NCBI RefSeq assembly: GCF_002294725.1
Contig: NZ_NSFT01000003.1
Span: 124,001-188,000 of the forward strand
Reading direction: 5' to 3'
Length of the DNA stretch: 64,000 nucleotides
DNA from: Mesorhizobium sp. WSM4313
GTDB lineage: Bacteria; Pseudomonadota; Alphaproteobacteria; Rhizobiales; Rhizobiaceae
Position 1 is the stretch's first letter. Every line of letters starts with the position of its first letter. Under the pieces are notes generated by a model. It worked only from the letters and a program-made list of their open reading frames with translations, had not been told where the DNA came from and ran no database searches. Positions 48,096-56,935 of this stretch are shown here, in pieces. Made by a program: the position numbers and the translations under genes.

Positions 48096-48863
48096 ATGGA
48101 ATACCTGACCAAATCGGCCTTCGCGGCCACTGAAATTGCCCCCTCGTCCGGACCGTTGGCTGAGCTTTTCTCCGCGGGGGAGAATGGCTCGACGGCAGCG
48201 CTTCTCGGCTCATTTTCTTACGGCGAACCGGTCTCCACTTCGCCTGAAAATGGGTTTGCGCCCTCCCTGGCCCTGCGGGCACAGGCTGGCTCGCGCGGCG
48301 CGCCGGACGAGGGGGCCGCCCAGGCGCCGGCCTTCGTCATTCTTGGCGAAGGCGCGGGCGACGTCGCGGCGCGCGAAGCGCTGCTCGACCGCGCCATGGG
48401 GCCGAAGCGCAAGAAGAAGTCATCCGAGAAGCTGCGGCGCGGCCGCCGGCCCTCGGAAGGCCTGGCCTTTGTCGCCCGCGATGCGTCGGGCGCGGTCGTC
48501 GGCACGGTGCGGCTGTGGGATGTGAGGTTGGGCGAGGGCGGTCCGGCAGCGCTGCTGCTCGGCCCGCTCGCGGTCGAGCCGGGATTGAAGAGCGGCGGCA
48601 TCGGCTCGGCGCTGATGCGGCACGCACTCGCCGAAGCGGCGCGGCTCGGCCATGGCGCGATCCTGCTCGTCGGCGATGCGCCGTATTATGGACGCTTCGG
48701 CTTCTCGGCCCACCGAACCGGGGCGCTTGCCATGCCCGGCCCCTATGAGCGGCACCGGCTTCTGGCGCTGGAACTGCAGGAAGGCGCGTTGGACGGCGCC
48801 AAAGGCACGATCAAGGCCGCCGGCCGCAAGATCAAAGGACAGGCGCTGGATTTCGTCGCCTGA
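48096..48863 (+). CDS. GNAT family N-acetyltransferase (YhbS-like) downstream of odc
   Basis: 255 residues; 'aagga' precedes the ATG. The C-terminal two thirds is a GNAT domain: 'GLAFVARDASGAVVGTVRLW', then the acetyl-CoA motif 'PGLKSGGIGSALMRHALAEA' and 'LVGDAPYYGRFGFSA', which is typical of the YhbS group. Residues 1-75 are low-complexity (Ala/Ser/Gly) and look unstructured; a start further in is possible. It is 100 bp after odc on the same strand, and this pairing suggests a link to polyamine or amine acetylation, not proven. Confidence 0.85.
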   Translation: MEYLTKSAFAATEIAPSSGPLAELFSAGENGSTAALLGSFSYGEPVSTSPENGFAPSLALRAQAGSRGAPDEGAAQAPAFVILGEGAGDVAAREALLDRAMGPKRKKKSSEKLRRGRRPSEGLAFVARDASGAVVGTVRLWDVRLGEGGPAALLLGPLAVEPGLKSGGIGSALMRHALAEAARLGHGAILLVGDAPYYGRFGFSAHRTGALAMPGPYERHRLLALELQEGALDGAKGTIKAAGRKIKGQALDFVA

Positions 48864-48879
48864 AACCTTTGTTTTCACG

Positions 48880-48922
48880 CAATTCCGGACGGAAAACCGC
48901 TACGCACGTTTCCTGGAATTGT
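48880..48922. repeat. Small palindromic repeat, copy 3
   Basis: gcaattcc / ggaattgt ends around a core cggacggaaaaccg...cacgtttcc. Almost identical to copy 1 at 22976 over its left half. It lies just after the GNAT stop and before a terminator. Confidence 0.82.
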
Positions 48923-48934
48923 TTTAGGTTCGAC

Positions 48935-48975
48935 AAAAACAGCAACGCCGCCCGATGGGCGGCGTTGCTGTTTTT
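48935..48975. terminator. Strong bidirectional terminator
   Basis: A perfect 19-bp stem (48935-48953 with 48957-48975) around gat, with A5 and T5 at its ends. It ends both the odc-GNAT transcript and the convergent SCP2 gene. Confidence 0.97.
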
Positions 48976-48983
48976 GCAAAGGG

Positions 48984-49268
48984 TCAGCCGAGCAACTGGC
49001 TGAGTGCCATGGCGACGGTCATGTCGCCCTCGACCTTCAGCTTGCCGGACATGAAGGCCATGGTCGGATTGAGGTCGCCGGCAATCAGCGAGTCCAGATC
49101 GTCGAGCGACAGCTTGACGGTGCAGTCGGTCGGCGCGTCGGTGGTCGAGACGGTCGCGCCGTCGATGACGATGACGCCGTCGCTGCCGGTGTCGAACTTG
49201 ACCGAATGCTCGAAGCCGGCGCTTGCCACGCGCGACTTGATCTTGTCGGCAATCTCCTGAACGCCCAT
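48984..49268 (-). CDS. SCP2 sterol-binding domain protein
   Basis: 94 residues, a stand-alone SCP2 domain: 'IADKIKSRVASAGFEHSVKF', 'DCTVKLSLDDLDSLIAGDLN' and 'AFMSGKLKVEGDMTVAMALS' are the typical elements. The ATG at 49268 has 'gaggag' upstream. Small SCP2 proteins bind lipids or acyl-CoAs through a hydrophobic tunnel. A promoter with a palindromic operator lies about 90-120 bp upstream, and a strong terminator follows, so it is a single-gene transcript. Confidence 0.92.
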   Translation of the reverse strand: MGVQEIADKIKSRVASAGFEHSVKFDTGSDGVIVIDGATVSTTDAPTDCTVKLSLDDLDSLIAGDLNPTMAFMSGKLKVEGDMTVAMALSQLLG

Positions 49269-49358
49269 GGCGGTTCTCCTCGTTGGTTGCGTTGACGCGC
49301 ACCGGCGCTTGGCCGCTGGGCGAGGTAGACGCGCCGCGCTCCAGCGCGACCACAGGCG

Positions 49359-49389
49359 CATATAGCTTCGAGTTGACGTTTACGTCAAC
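49359..49389 (-). promoter_or_regulatory. Promoter and palindromic operator of the SCP2 gene
   Basis: On the minus strand TTGACG (49388-49383) and TATATG (49364-49359) are 18 bp apart. A perfect 18-bp palindrome, gttgacgt-tt-acgtcaac (49372-49389), covers the -35 box and part of the spacer. The motif resembles operators described for MerR-family LiuR regulators of acyl-CoA/branched amino acid catabolism, which would suit a lipid-binding product; the regulator is inferred. Confidence 0.6.
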
Positions 49390-49458
49390 GCGGTCACCAT
49401 GCGTCATATCGCTTAGGGAAACTGGGCCATGTCTATCGCCGCGGACGCGGCCACGCAG

Positions 49459-49989
49459 TCAATGCTCCGGCGCCGCCTGGAAAGGCTTGGTCATCGCCGC
49501 CGCGGTGTCGCCGGCATTCTTGCGGCGCCGAAGCGCGTTGTCGCGGATATCGTCCTTGGACAGGAAGTTGACCTGGTCGATCAGCACCTCGTGCACCAGC
49601 TCGACGCCGACGCGGGTGTTGATGGTGTCGCGGATCGACTTGCGGAAAGCGTCGAGATCGATCGATTCCTTCTTGGTGAAATCGATCTGCGGGTTGGAAT
49701 AGAGATAGGAATAGACCTGGTCGGTCATCAGCGCCTGCGCCGGGATCGACAGCTTCTTTATCTGGTCCGGCTCAACCGTGTAGACGAGCTTGGTGAGGAA
49801 ATAGCCCTCGATCGTCCCGTCGCGCAGCAACGGCACCGAGATCATGTCGGTCTTGACATAGTCGAGGCCGCCCAGCATCGGCTTCGGCGGCTCGGCCGCG
49901 CCGCGCTGGCCCGCCGCCTGGAAGGAATAGAAGACCGCGCCGAGCGTCACGGCGCAGATCCACAGCGCGGCGGCGATGAATTTTATCAC
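49459..49989 (-). CDS. FliL-like flagellar cluster protein
   Basis: 176 residues: one N-terminal membrane segment ('MIKFIAAALWICAVTLGAVF') and a periplasmic domain with a strand-rich part ('GTIEGYFLTKLVYTVEPDQI') and a helix ('DLDAFRKSIRDTINTRVGVE'), followed by 'LVHEVLIDQVNFLSKDDIRD'. The topology and the helix-strand ending resemble FliL, the stator-associated ring protein, but similarity is weak and I would call it FliL-like only. It is the last gene of the flagellar run, 30 bp after the FlgN-like gene. Confidence 0.6.
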   Translation of the reverse strand: MIKFIAAALWICAVTLGAVFYSFQAAGQRGAAEPPKPMLGGLDYVKTDMISVPLLRDGTIEGYFLTKLVYTVEPDQIKKLSIPAQALMTDQVYSYLYSNPQIDFTKKESIDLDAFRKSIRDTINTRVGVELVHEVLIDQVNFLSKDDIRDNALRRRKNAGDTAAAMTKPFQAAPEH

Positions 49990-50019
49990 CGGGTCTGTCC
50001 TTGCGCCTCGATCATCTCA

Positions 50020-50439
50020 TCAGGCTCGCGCCATTCCGAACTCACCGGCCGAATAGGTGCCGTCGGTATCGGCGCGCTGGATGGCGTTCCTCAAAAGCGT
50101 GGCGACTTCGTTGACCGCGTTGAGATGGGCAAGGATCGCCGCCTCGTTCCTAGCCAGCTTCTGGCGCAGCCGCAGCAGGCCTTCGCGATGCTGCTCGAGG
50201 AATTCGATCTCGTTGGCGCCCTTCATGGCGCGGTTCAGCTCGTAGAGATACCGGCTCTTGCGCGCGTTCGAGGCCTTGAGATCATAGGCCGTTCCGCTGC
50301 GGATGCCGGCGGTTTCCTCGTCCACGACTTCCTCGATGCGGCCGATGATGGCGGCGAGGTTGCCGGGTCGCGCGGCGGCGGGCGCCGCCATTGCGCTGGT
50401 GCGTGCGGGAAGGTTGGAAAGGTCCGTTTGGTCGGCCAT
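50020..50439 (-). CDS. FlgN-like flagellar export chaperone
   Basis: 139 residues, almost wholly helical: 'LAAIIGRIEEVVDEETAGIR', 'NARKSRYLYELNRAM' and 'LRLRQKLARNEAAILAHLNA' form long amphipathic helices as in FlgN, the chaperone for hook-associated proteins FlgK and FlgL (both encoded at the right end of the window). It lies 8 bp after the rod-binding protein gene. The assignment rests on helical pattern and location. Confidence 0.65.
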   Translation of the reverse strand: MADQTDLSNLPARTSAMAAPAAARPGNLAAIIGRIEEVVDEETAGIRSGTAYDLKASNARKSRYLYELNRAMKGANEIEFLEQHREGLLRLRQKLARNEAAILAHLNAVNEVATLLRNAIQRADTDGTYSAGEFGMARA

Positions 50440-50447
50440 GTAGGTCC

Positions 50448-51017
50448 CTAGATCTTAATATCTGTTTTTATGGTCGTCTCGTCGCCGGTCATCGACCGTG
50501 CTGCTTTGCGCTCAAGCTCCTCGATCATCGAGGCCGAAAGCCGGGTCTGCCGGTCGATCTCGGTTTTCTGCGCTCCACCGGCAATGGGGCCGACCGGCAC
50601 CTTGTGCTTGCCGTCGAGATAATGGTCGGCAAGCATGGATCTGGCGATGCCGATGCCGCCATGCGCGGCCATGACATCGGCCACCTTTTCGGCGAGCTGC
50701 GACTTCCACATGTCGCCGGCCAGGCCCTTGCCGTAAACACCCTCGGTGTCCTTGGGCATCATGTTCTGGATGAAGGTGGTCAGCACCATCGCCTCGAAGC
50801 GCTGGAACTTCTTCGCCGGATTGGCGGCTTCCGCCTTGTCGGCCGTTGCGCGCGAGAGAATGGAGCCGGCATCGACCGTCGCGGATGGATCGACAGAGAA
50901 AGGCGCCGAGGTGCCATTCGCCCTTCTCGCGAGCGCCGCGCGCGCGGCCTCGACATCGGCCGGCTCCGCTGCGCGGGCAACGTCCATGACGATGTCGCTG
51001 GGTGGGGAAATGGCCAA
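50448..51017 (-). CDS. flgJ: Rod-binding protein (FlgJ N-terminal domain/CheL-like)
   Basis: 189 residues. The rod-binding domain is clear from 'KKFQRFEAMVLTTFIQNMMP' and 'YGKGLAGDMWKSQLAEKVAD' with 'AAHGGIGIARSML'. The muramidase half of enterobacterial FlgJ is absent, as is usual in Alphaproteobacteria, where a separate lytic transglycosylase acts with it. It caps the growing flagellar rod in the periplasm. It lies between the FliJ-like and FlgN-like genes. Confidence 0.85.
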   Translation of the reverse strand: MAISPPSDIVMDVARAAEPADVEAARAALARRANGTSAPFSVDPSATVDAGSILSRATADKAEAANPAKKFQRFEAMVLTTFIQNMMPKDTEGVYGKGLAGDMWKSQLAEKVADVMAAHGGIGIARSMLADHYLDGKHKVPVGPIAGGAQKTEIDRQTRLSASMIEELERKAARSMTGDETTIKTDIKI

Positions 51018-51087
51018 GAAAGTCCGCCCTTTGCCGGTTTTGTTAGTTGCACAATGACTGAAGAAGCTTGTGGCAGGCTTGCGATGA

Positions 51088-51474
51088 TCAGCCGTCGGAG
51101 GTTCGCTTCTGCATGATCAGATCGAGCCGCTCGCGGTCGGAGCGTTCGCGCTCGTCGCGGCGGCGCTCGTCCTTGTAGGCGCGCTCGACCATGTTGGTGC
51201 GCGCCGTCGCAGTGGCGATCAGCGATACTTCCTGGCGGGCGTTCTCGAGGTTCCGTTCCTGACGGCCGAGCGCGTCGGTGATGCGGCGGTGGTAGATTTC
51301 CGGAAAGAGGGAACCCAGCGAGCTGTCGGTGTCGAAGCGCTCGATCAGCTCCTTGGCCTCCGTTTCGGCCTTGACGGCGGCGGCGAGGAAGCCGGCATGG
51401 CGGGTCTCGTGCAGCGCTTTCAACTGCTCCTGCACCTTGACCAGTTTCTTCAGGCGGTCTTTGCGCGCAGTCAT
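51088..51474 (-). CDS. fliJ: FliJ-like flagellar coiled-coil protein
   Basis: 128 residues from the ATG at 51474, 2 bp after the fliR stop. It is one long coiled coil: 'RKDRLKKLVKVQEQLKALHE', 'AKELIERFDTDSSLGSLFPE', and a strongly charged end 'YKDERRRDERERSDRERLD'. This fits FliJ, the stalk-like component that connects the FliI ATPase to FlhA. The fliH and fliI genes are not in the window. Assignment is by fold and position. Confidence 0.75.
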   Translation of the reverse strand: MTARKDRLKKLVKVQEQLKALHETRHAGFLAAAVKAETEAKELIERFDTDSSLGSLFPEIYHRRITDALGRQERNLENARQEVSLIATATARTNMVERAYKDERRRDERERSDRERLDLIMQKRTSDG

Positions 51475-51476
51475 GG

Positions 51477-52229
51477 CTATCTCGCCAGCGTGAGGTCGAC
51501 GAAGCCGTCGACGAACAGCGACAGCAAGGTGCCGACGGCGAAATAGAAGATGATCATGCCGCCGGCGATGACGAAGGGCAGCGAGATGAAATAGACCGGG
51601 ATCTGCGGCGTCAGCTTGTTGACGAAACCGATCGTCAGATTGACCAGGATGGCATAGGCGACGAACGGGCTGCCGAGCCGAATGACCAGAAAGAACGCAT
51701 CCGACACCGTGTCGGTGACGTCGACCAGGGCGGCCTGCGGGTTGAAGAACACGTTGACCGGAGCGACCTGGTAGGAGGCGACGAGCGCCTTGACGATCTC
51801 GTGGTCGAAGTCGAAGACGAAGAGCAGAAGCAGCGCCGAGAACGAGATGATGGCGGCAAGCGCCGCCTGCGGTTCCGGCTCCTCGATCGCCGGTCCGCCC
51901 GAGCCGCCATAGCCGATCAGCATGGCGATGGCCGAACCCATGAAGCGCAGCGCCTCCATGTAGAGCCTGGTCATGGCGCCGATCAGGCCACCGACCAGGA
52001 GCTCCGAGACGATCATCGGCGCCAGGACCTGCGGGCGCGGATCGACGAACGGGTAGATGCGGTCCCAAAGGAAAGCGAGCAGGCCGCCGGTGGCGGCGAG
52101 CGAAACGAACAGCCGGATCTGCAGCGGCACGCGGGCGCTGGACAGGCCGGGCATCAGCATGAAGCAGGCGCCGATACGGCAGAAGGCGAGGAAGGCGGCG
52201 ATGACGACGCCTTGCGAGAGCGCGTTCAC
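51477..52229 (-). CDS. fliR: Flagellar export gate protein FliR
   Basis: 250 residues starting at a GTG (52229) that overlaps the flhA stop codon as GTGA, so translation is coupled. Six membrane segments; '[20 protein letters not shown]' and '[18 protein letters not shown]' are the typical N-terminal FliR/YscT segment, and '[20 protein letters not shown]' (the N-K-x-x-P-Q-I-P-V-Y-F motif) the C-terminal one. With FliP and FliQ it forms the export gate in the inner membrane. Confidence 0.95.
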   Translation of the reverse strand: MNALSQGVVIAAFLAFCRIGACFMLMPGLSSARVPLQIRLFVSLAATGGLLAFLWDRIYPFVDPRPQVLAPMIVSELLVGGLIGAMTRLYMEALRFMGSAIAMLIGYGGSGGPAIEEPEPQAALAAIISFSALLLLFVFDFDHEIVKALVASYQVAPVNVFFNPQAALVDVTDTVSDAFFLVIRLGSPFVAYAILVNLTIGFVNKLTPQIPVYFISLPFVIAGGMIIFYFAVGTLLSLFVDGFVDLTLAR

Positions 52230-54313
52230 GAGATTGTTCCGAGCACCTTGATCTCGACGCCCTTGGCGATCTCGACATGGCTGAGAACGGGAAGCGTCGT
52301 GAACAGCCGCTCGATGATCATGCGTACATAGGGACGGGCGTCGGGCGCGGTGACGAGCACAAAACGCTCGCCGGCCTCGAGATGCTTGCGGATCGCCTTG
52401 GTGGCGTCCTGGCCGAATTCCTCGAGCTGACGCGGATCGATGTCGAACTCGCGCACCTCGCCCTTGGCGTCGCGTTTGAGGCTCTGATGGAAGGCCAGGT
52501 CCCAGCGGTTGCCCAGGCGCAGCACCTTGAGCGTGCCGCCTTCGGAGAGGTCGCCGCAGATCTGCTGCGCCATGCGGATGCGCACGTGCTCGACGATCTG
52601 CTCTGTGCGGCGCACATGCGGCGCGATCTCGGCGATCGCCTCGATGATCAAATGCAGGTTGCGGATCGAGACGCGCTCGGCGAGCAGCAGCTTCAGCACG
52701 GCCTGCAGGCCCGGATAGGAGATGTGCGAGGTGCATATCTCGTCGGCGAGCTTGCGGTATTCCGGGTCGAGCCGCTCCAAGAGCGCCTTCATGTCCTTGT
52801 AGGACAGAAGCTGCGGCAGGTTGTTGCGGATCACCTCGGAGAGATGCGTGAGCAGCACCGACATGTTATCGGCGAAGGTGAAGTTCTCGCGTCTCAGATC
52901 CTCGGCGAAGGTTTCGAGCACCGAATAGGCGCGCATGCCGAAGGCCGGCTCGCGAATTTCCTCGCCGGGGATTTCCGGCACGCCGCGCGTGCCGAGCAGC
53001 ACCATGATCTCGCCGACGCGCATCTGGTATTCGGCGACCACCGTGCCGTGCACCTTGATCTGGTAGCTCTTCGGCGGGATGGCGAAGTCGTCGGCGACGC
53101 GCACCTCCGGCACCACGAAGCCGTATTGCTGGGCGAATTTCTTGCGCATCTTCGACATGCGGAACACCAGTTCCTGATGCGCCACCATCAGCCTTGTCGA
53201 AAGCTGCTTGCCGATCAGAAGCTCGATCTCGGCGGTGACCAGCGAGGCCTTGACCGAGTTCTTCTCCTCCTCGACCTTGTTCGCCTTTTCCTGCGTCTTC
53301 AGGGCTTCGGCGGCGGCACGCTCGCGGCTCAGGCGCAGCGGGATGATGTAGCCGAGGCCGGCCATGCCGCCGGCAAGCGCGAAGAAGGGGAACAGGGGCA
53401 GGCCGGGCATCAGGCCGAGGATGACCAGCAGCGAGGCCGCGACATAGAGCGCTCGCGGATGCGCGCCGAGCTGGCCGAACACCGCCTGGTTGGTCGAGCC
53501 GCGCGTGCCGCCCTTGGAGACGAGCATGCCCGCGGCGAGCGAGACGATAAGCGCCGGGATCTGGGTGACGAGACCGTCGCCGACCGACAGCTTGATGAAG
53601 ACGTCGGCCGCCTGGCCAAGGCCCATGCCGTGGCGCAGATAGCCGATGGCGATGCCGCCGACGATATTGATGGCGGTGATGATCAGGCCGGCGATGGCGT
53701 CGCCGCGCACGAATTTCGAGGCGCCGTCCATCGAGCCGAAGAAGGAGCTCTCCTCCTCCAGCTCGCGGCGGCGCAGCTGCGCCGTCTTCTCATCGATCAT
53801 GCCGGCGGAAAGGTCGGCGTCGATCGACATCTGCTTGCCGGGAATGGCGTCGAGCGTGAAGCGCGCGCCGACCTCGGCGATACGGGTCGCGCCCTTGGTG
53901 ATGACGATGAAGTTCACCACGATCAGGATCATGAAGACGATGAGGCCGATGACGAAGTCGCTCGACATCACCAGCTTCGAGAAGCCCGAGATGACATAGC
54001 CGGCAGCATGCGTGCCCTCGTTGCCGTGCGACAGGATCATGCGCGTGGTGGCGATGTTGAGCGATAGCCTGAGCATGGTGGCGATGAGCAGCACGGTCGG
54101 GAAGGACGAGAAGTCGAGCGGCCGCTGGATCCACAGCGCCACCATCAGGATCAGCACCGAAAGCGCGATCGAGAAGGCGAGGCCGATATCGATCAGGAAG
54201 GCCGGAATCGGCAGGAACAGCACCGCCAAGATGAAGACGATGCCGAGCGCGAAGAAGATGTCGCGGCCGTTCTTGACCGCCAGGCCGGACGGTAGTGTTT
54301 CGCTGATCGCCAT
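52226..54313 (-). CDS. flhA: Flagellar export protein FlhA
   Basis: 695 residues, full length. The first half has about eight membrane helices and the FHIPEP signature around '[20 protein letters not shown]' and '[20 protein letters not shown]'; the second half (from about residue 340) is the cytoplasmic domain that docks chaperones and FliJ. The start '[10 protein letters not shown]' is at 54313. It forms the nonameric ring of the export gate. Upstream, on the opposite strand, lies a foreign gene rather than fliQ, so flhA must have its own promoter in the 121-bp gap. Confidence 0.97.
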   Translation of the reverse strand: MAISETLPSGLAVKNGRDIFFALGIVFILAVLFLPIPAFLIDIGLAFSIALSVLILMVALWIQRPLDFSSFPTVLLIATMLRLSLNIATTRMILSHGNEGTHAAGYVISGFSKLVMSSDFVIGLIVFMILIVVNFIVITKGATRIAEVGARFTLDAIPGKQMSIDADLSAGMIDEKTAQLRRRELEEESSFFGSMDGASKFVRGDAIAGLIITAINIVGGIAIGYLRHGMGLGQAADVFIKLSVGDGLVTQIPALIVSLAAGMLVSKGGTRGSTNQAVFGQLGAHPRALYVAASLLVILGLMPGLPLFPFFALAGGMAGLGYIIPLRLSRERAAAEALKTQEKANKVEEEKNSVKASLVTAEIELLIGKQLSTRLMVAHQELVFRMSKMRKKFAQQYGFVVPEVRVADDFAIPPKSYQIKVHGTVVAEYQMRVGEIMVLLGTRGVPEIPGEEIREPAFGMRAYSVLETFAEDLRRENFTFADNMSVLLTHLSEVIRNNLPQLLSYKDMKALLERLDPEYRKLADEICTSHISYPGLQAVLKLLLAERVSIRNLHLIIEAIAEIAPHVRRTEQIVEHVRIRMAQQICGDLSEGGTLKVLRLGNRWDLAFHQSLKRDAKGEVREFDIDPRQLEEFGQDATKAIRKHLEAGERFVLVTAPDARPYVRMIIERLFTTLPVLSHVEIAKGVEIKVLGTIS

Positions 54314-54434
54314 GTCGTCCTCAAATCCAGGGCAGCCACGCACAGGGCAGGCCCTCGACCGTAGCCCTCCAAGCTTGCGCGAAGGTGGGAGAGCGGCTAC
54401 GGCGCCTTAGCCACTTATCGGAAGGGAAAAGCGC

Positions 54435-54734
54435 ATGCTCCTGATCATCGGCACGGTCCGCTTGCCGCCCGACAGGCTCGACCAGGCAAAGCCGGCGATG
54501 CAACGCATGATCATGGCGAGCCGCGCCGAGCCGGGCTGCCTCGACTATTCCTACGCGCAGGATGTGCTGGATGCCGGGCTCATCCATGTCTCGGAGGCCT
54601 GGAGCGACCGTGCCGCGCTCGAAGCCCACTTCAAATCGGCGCATATCGCGGAATGGCGCGCGAGCTGGGCCGAGCTCGGCATCGGCGAGCGCAAGCTCAC
54701 GCTTTTCGAGACGGACGGCGGCGCGCCGACCTGA
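54435..54734 (+). CDS. Antibiotic biosynthesis monooxygenase (ABM) domain protein
   Basis: 99 residues; a single dimeric alpha/beta-barrel domain: 'LLIIGTVRLPPDRLDQAKPA', 'SRAEPGCLDYSYAQDV', 'IHVSEAWSDRAALEAHFKSA' with the conserved E-x-W and H pattern. Members act as quinol monooxygenases or haem-degrading or stress proteins; activity cannot be told here. It is transcribed away from flhA and is the first gene of the block that separates flhA from fliQ. Confidence 0.88.
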   Translation: MLLIIGTVRLPPDRLDQAKPAMQRMIMASRAEPGCLDYSYAQDVLDAGLIHVSEAWSDRAALEAHFKSAHIAEWRASWAELGIGERKLTLFETDGGAPT

Positions 54735-55054
54735 TCGTGTGAGGCATTTACGGCTGTGCCGCATCCGCGGTCGCGACGGCGACCAGCCAGCGCCGCACGG
54801 CGCGTTCTTCCGCGGCGGAGAGGCCGGCGGGCGGAGCTGCTGGCGATCTTCGTCGTACAAGACGATTCCGGCCCTCTCACCATACCGGTGCCCGACTAAG
54901 TCTATCTCCTGGTCACGCGGCAAGTCTTGCTTAAGACTAATGCGGCGCAACGCCAAAATGGCCACATGCGGTCGGCATTGCGGTTGCCACGCAAAGCCGC
55001 CGCGCGTATCAGGCACGGCAGTTCTTATCTTTCGCATACCGGCGAGCCGCTTCG
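54735..55054. other. 320-bp intergenic region before the CLC gene
   Basis: No gene, terminator or clear promoter is supported. On the minus strand a 42-codon open stretch ending at 54748 ('LSAAEERAVRRWLVAVATA') looks protein-like but has no start codon or ribosome site; it may be a remnant. Confidence 0.35.
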
Positions 55055-56836
55055 TTGCCTGCCAGAAACGACCCACAAGTTTACGCCCGCCGGCTTCGCG
55101 CGGTGCTGATCAGCTCGATCCCCGTGCTCGAGGCGCGCGGCATCGTGATCGTGCTGATGGCCGGCATGGTCGGCGTCATCGCGGGCGCGCTGGTCACCGG
55201 CATGAGCGCGCTGGTGCAAGGCATGCATTACCTGCTGTTCGACGTGCAGCCGGGCGGCCGGCTTTCGGCGATGTTCTCGCTTGCCGACCCCGTACAGGCG
55301 ATGTTCCCGGCGATCGGCGGCCTGCTGCTCGGACTTTCCGTCCTCTGGCTCAGAAAGCGCAAGTTTCGCACACCTGTCGACCCGATCGAGGCCAACGCGC
55401 TCTATGGCGGCCGCATGTCGCTCACCGACACGTTCATCATCGTGGCGCAGACGATGATCTCCAGCGGCTTCGGCGCCTCGGTCGGATTGGAAGCCGGCTA
55501 CACGCAGATCGGCTCCGGCGTAGCTTCCCGACTTGCCCGCGCCTTCCACCTGCGCCGCAATGACGTGCGCATTCTGGTCGGCTGCGGTGCGGCCGGCGCG
55601 ATCGCCGCCGCCTTCGACGCGCCGCTGACCGGCGCCTTCTACGGTTTCGAGCTGGTCATCGGCATCTACTCCGTCGCCAATGTGGCGCCGGTGATGGCGG
55701 CGGCGATCGCCGCTTCGCTGACGGCGGAAATGTTCGGCGGCGTGCCGTTCCCGCTGGAACTCTCAGGTCTGCCGAATCTGACCGCCAGCGAATATGTGCC
55801 GTTCCTGCTGCTGGGGCTGCTCGGCGGGGCTGCCTCGATCGCGATCATGCATCTGGTGAGCATCGTCGAGCGGCTCTTTGTACGGTTGTCGATCGACGTA
55901 TCGGTCAGGCCGTTCATCGGCGGCATCTTCGTTGGCTTGCTCGGGCTGGTCACGCCGCAGGTGCTCTCCAGCGGCCATGGCGCGCTGCACCGCGAGTTCG
56001 CCATGAATTATGCCCTTCCCGTGGTGGCGAGCGTCTTCGTGATGAAGCTGGCAGCCTCCGCCATCTCGCTCGGCTCGGGCTTCCGCGGCGGCCTGTTCTT
56101 CGCCTCGCTGTTCCTGGGGGCCTTGCTCGGCAAGGTCTTTGCCGGCGTCATGGCGCTGACCGCGCCGTCGGCTGGCATCGACCCGGCGGTCGCCGCCGTC
56201 GTCGGCATGACCTCGCTTGCGGTGGGCGTCGTCGGCGGTCCGCTGACCATGACGTTCCTGGCGCTGGAATCCACCCGCGACCTGACGCTCACCGGCGTGG
56301 TGCTGGCCGCCTCGATCATGTCGGCGATCCTGGTGCGCGAGACCTTCGGCTACTCCTTCTCGACCTGGCGTTTCCACCTGCGCGGCGAAACGATCCGCAG
56401 CGCCCATGACGTCGGCTGGATGCGCAGCCTCACCGTCGGCTCGATGATGCGCAAGGACGTCCGCACCGTCCCTGCCTCGACCACGCTCTCCGAATTCCGC
56501 AAGGAGGTGCCGCTCGGCTCGGCGCAGCGGGTCATCGCCGTCGAGCAGGCCGACCAATATGTCGGCATGCTGCTGGTGCCGGAACTGCACAGCGATCGCT
56601 CTGATGGCGAAATGCCGGTGAGCACGCTCGCCCAGTTCAAGGATGCGGTGCTGGTGCCGTCGATGAATGTCCAGACCGCCGCCGAGACCTTCCAGCGCAC
56701 CGGGGCCGAGGAACTGGCGGTGGTCGAGGATTTCGACGAGCGCATCGTGCTTGGCCTGCTCACCGAAAGCCATCTGATGCGCCGTTATGCCGAAGAGCTC
56801 GACAAGGCGCGCCGCGATCTGTCGGGTGAGGGCTAG
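55055..56836 (+). CDS. CLC-family chloride channel/transporter with CBS pair
   Basis: 593 residues if it starts at the TTG at 55055; GTG at 55103 is an alternative, and neither has a good ribosome site. About ten membrane helices (30-430) are followed by two CBS domains (about 450-580; 'RSLTVGSMMRKDVRTVPAST'). The gating glutamate is kept in 'SVGLEAGYTQIGSG' (E146), but the GSGIP anion motif is replaced by 'YGGRMS' (117-122) and GxFxP by 'RGGLFFASLFLG'. This marks a divergent CLC subgroup whose ion selectivity cannot be assumed to be chloride. Confidence 0.88.
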   Translation: MPARNDPQVYARRLRAVLISSIPVLEARGIVIVLMAGMVGVIAGALVTGMSALVQGMHYLLFDVQPGGRLSAMFSLADPVQAMFPAIGGLLLGLSVLWLRKRKFRTPVDPIEANALYGGRMSLTDTFIIVAQTMISSGFGASVGLEAGYTQIGSGVASRLARAFHLRRNDVRILVGCGAAGAIAAAFDAPLTGAFYGFELVIGIYSVANVAPVMAAAIAASLTAEMFGGVPFPLELSGLPNLTASEYVPFLLLGLLGGAASIAIMHLVSIVERLFVRLSIDVSVRPFIGGIFVGLLGLVTPQVLSSGHGALHREFAMNYALPVVASVFVMKLAASAISLGSGFRGGLFFASLFLGALLGKVFAGVMALTAPSAGIDPAVAAVVGMTSLAVGVVGGPLTMTFLALESTRDLTLTGVVLAASIMSAILVRETFGYSFSTWRFHLRGETIRSAHDVGWMRSLTVGSMMRKDVRTVPASTTLSEFRKEVPLGSAQRVIAVEQADQYVGMLLVPELHSDRSDGEMPVSTLAQFKDAVLVPSMNVQTAAETFQRTGAEELAVVEDFDERIVLGLLTESHLMRRYAEELDKARRDLSGEG

Positions 56837-56935
56837 TCGGTCGACGGCACAGCCACTCGCAAGCTCTACATGATCCAGAGCGCCGACTGATCGTCGACCC
56901 TTTGCACGCCGAAGCAGGCTTCGGACGACGTGCGA

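Noticed and set aside
54748..54876. A protein-like 42-codon minus-strand stretch next to the ABM gene
   Set aside because: No start codon or ribosome site, and too short to identify; at most a remnant.
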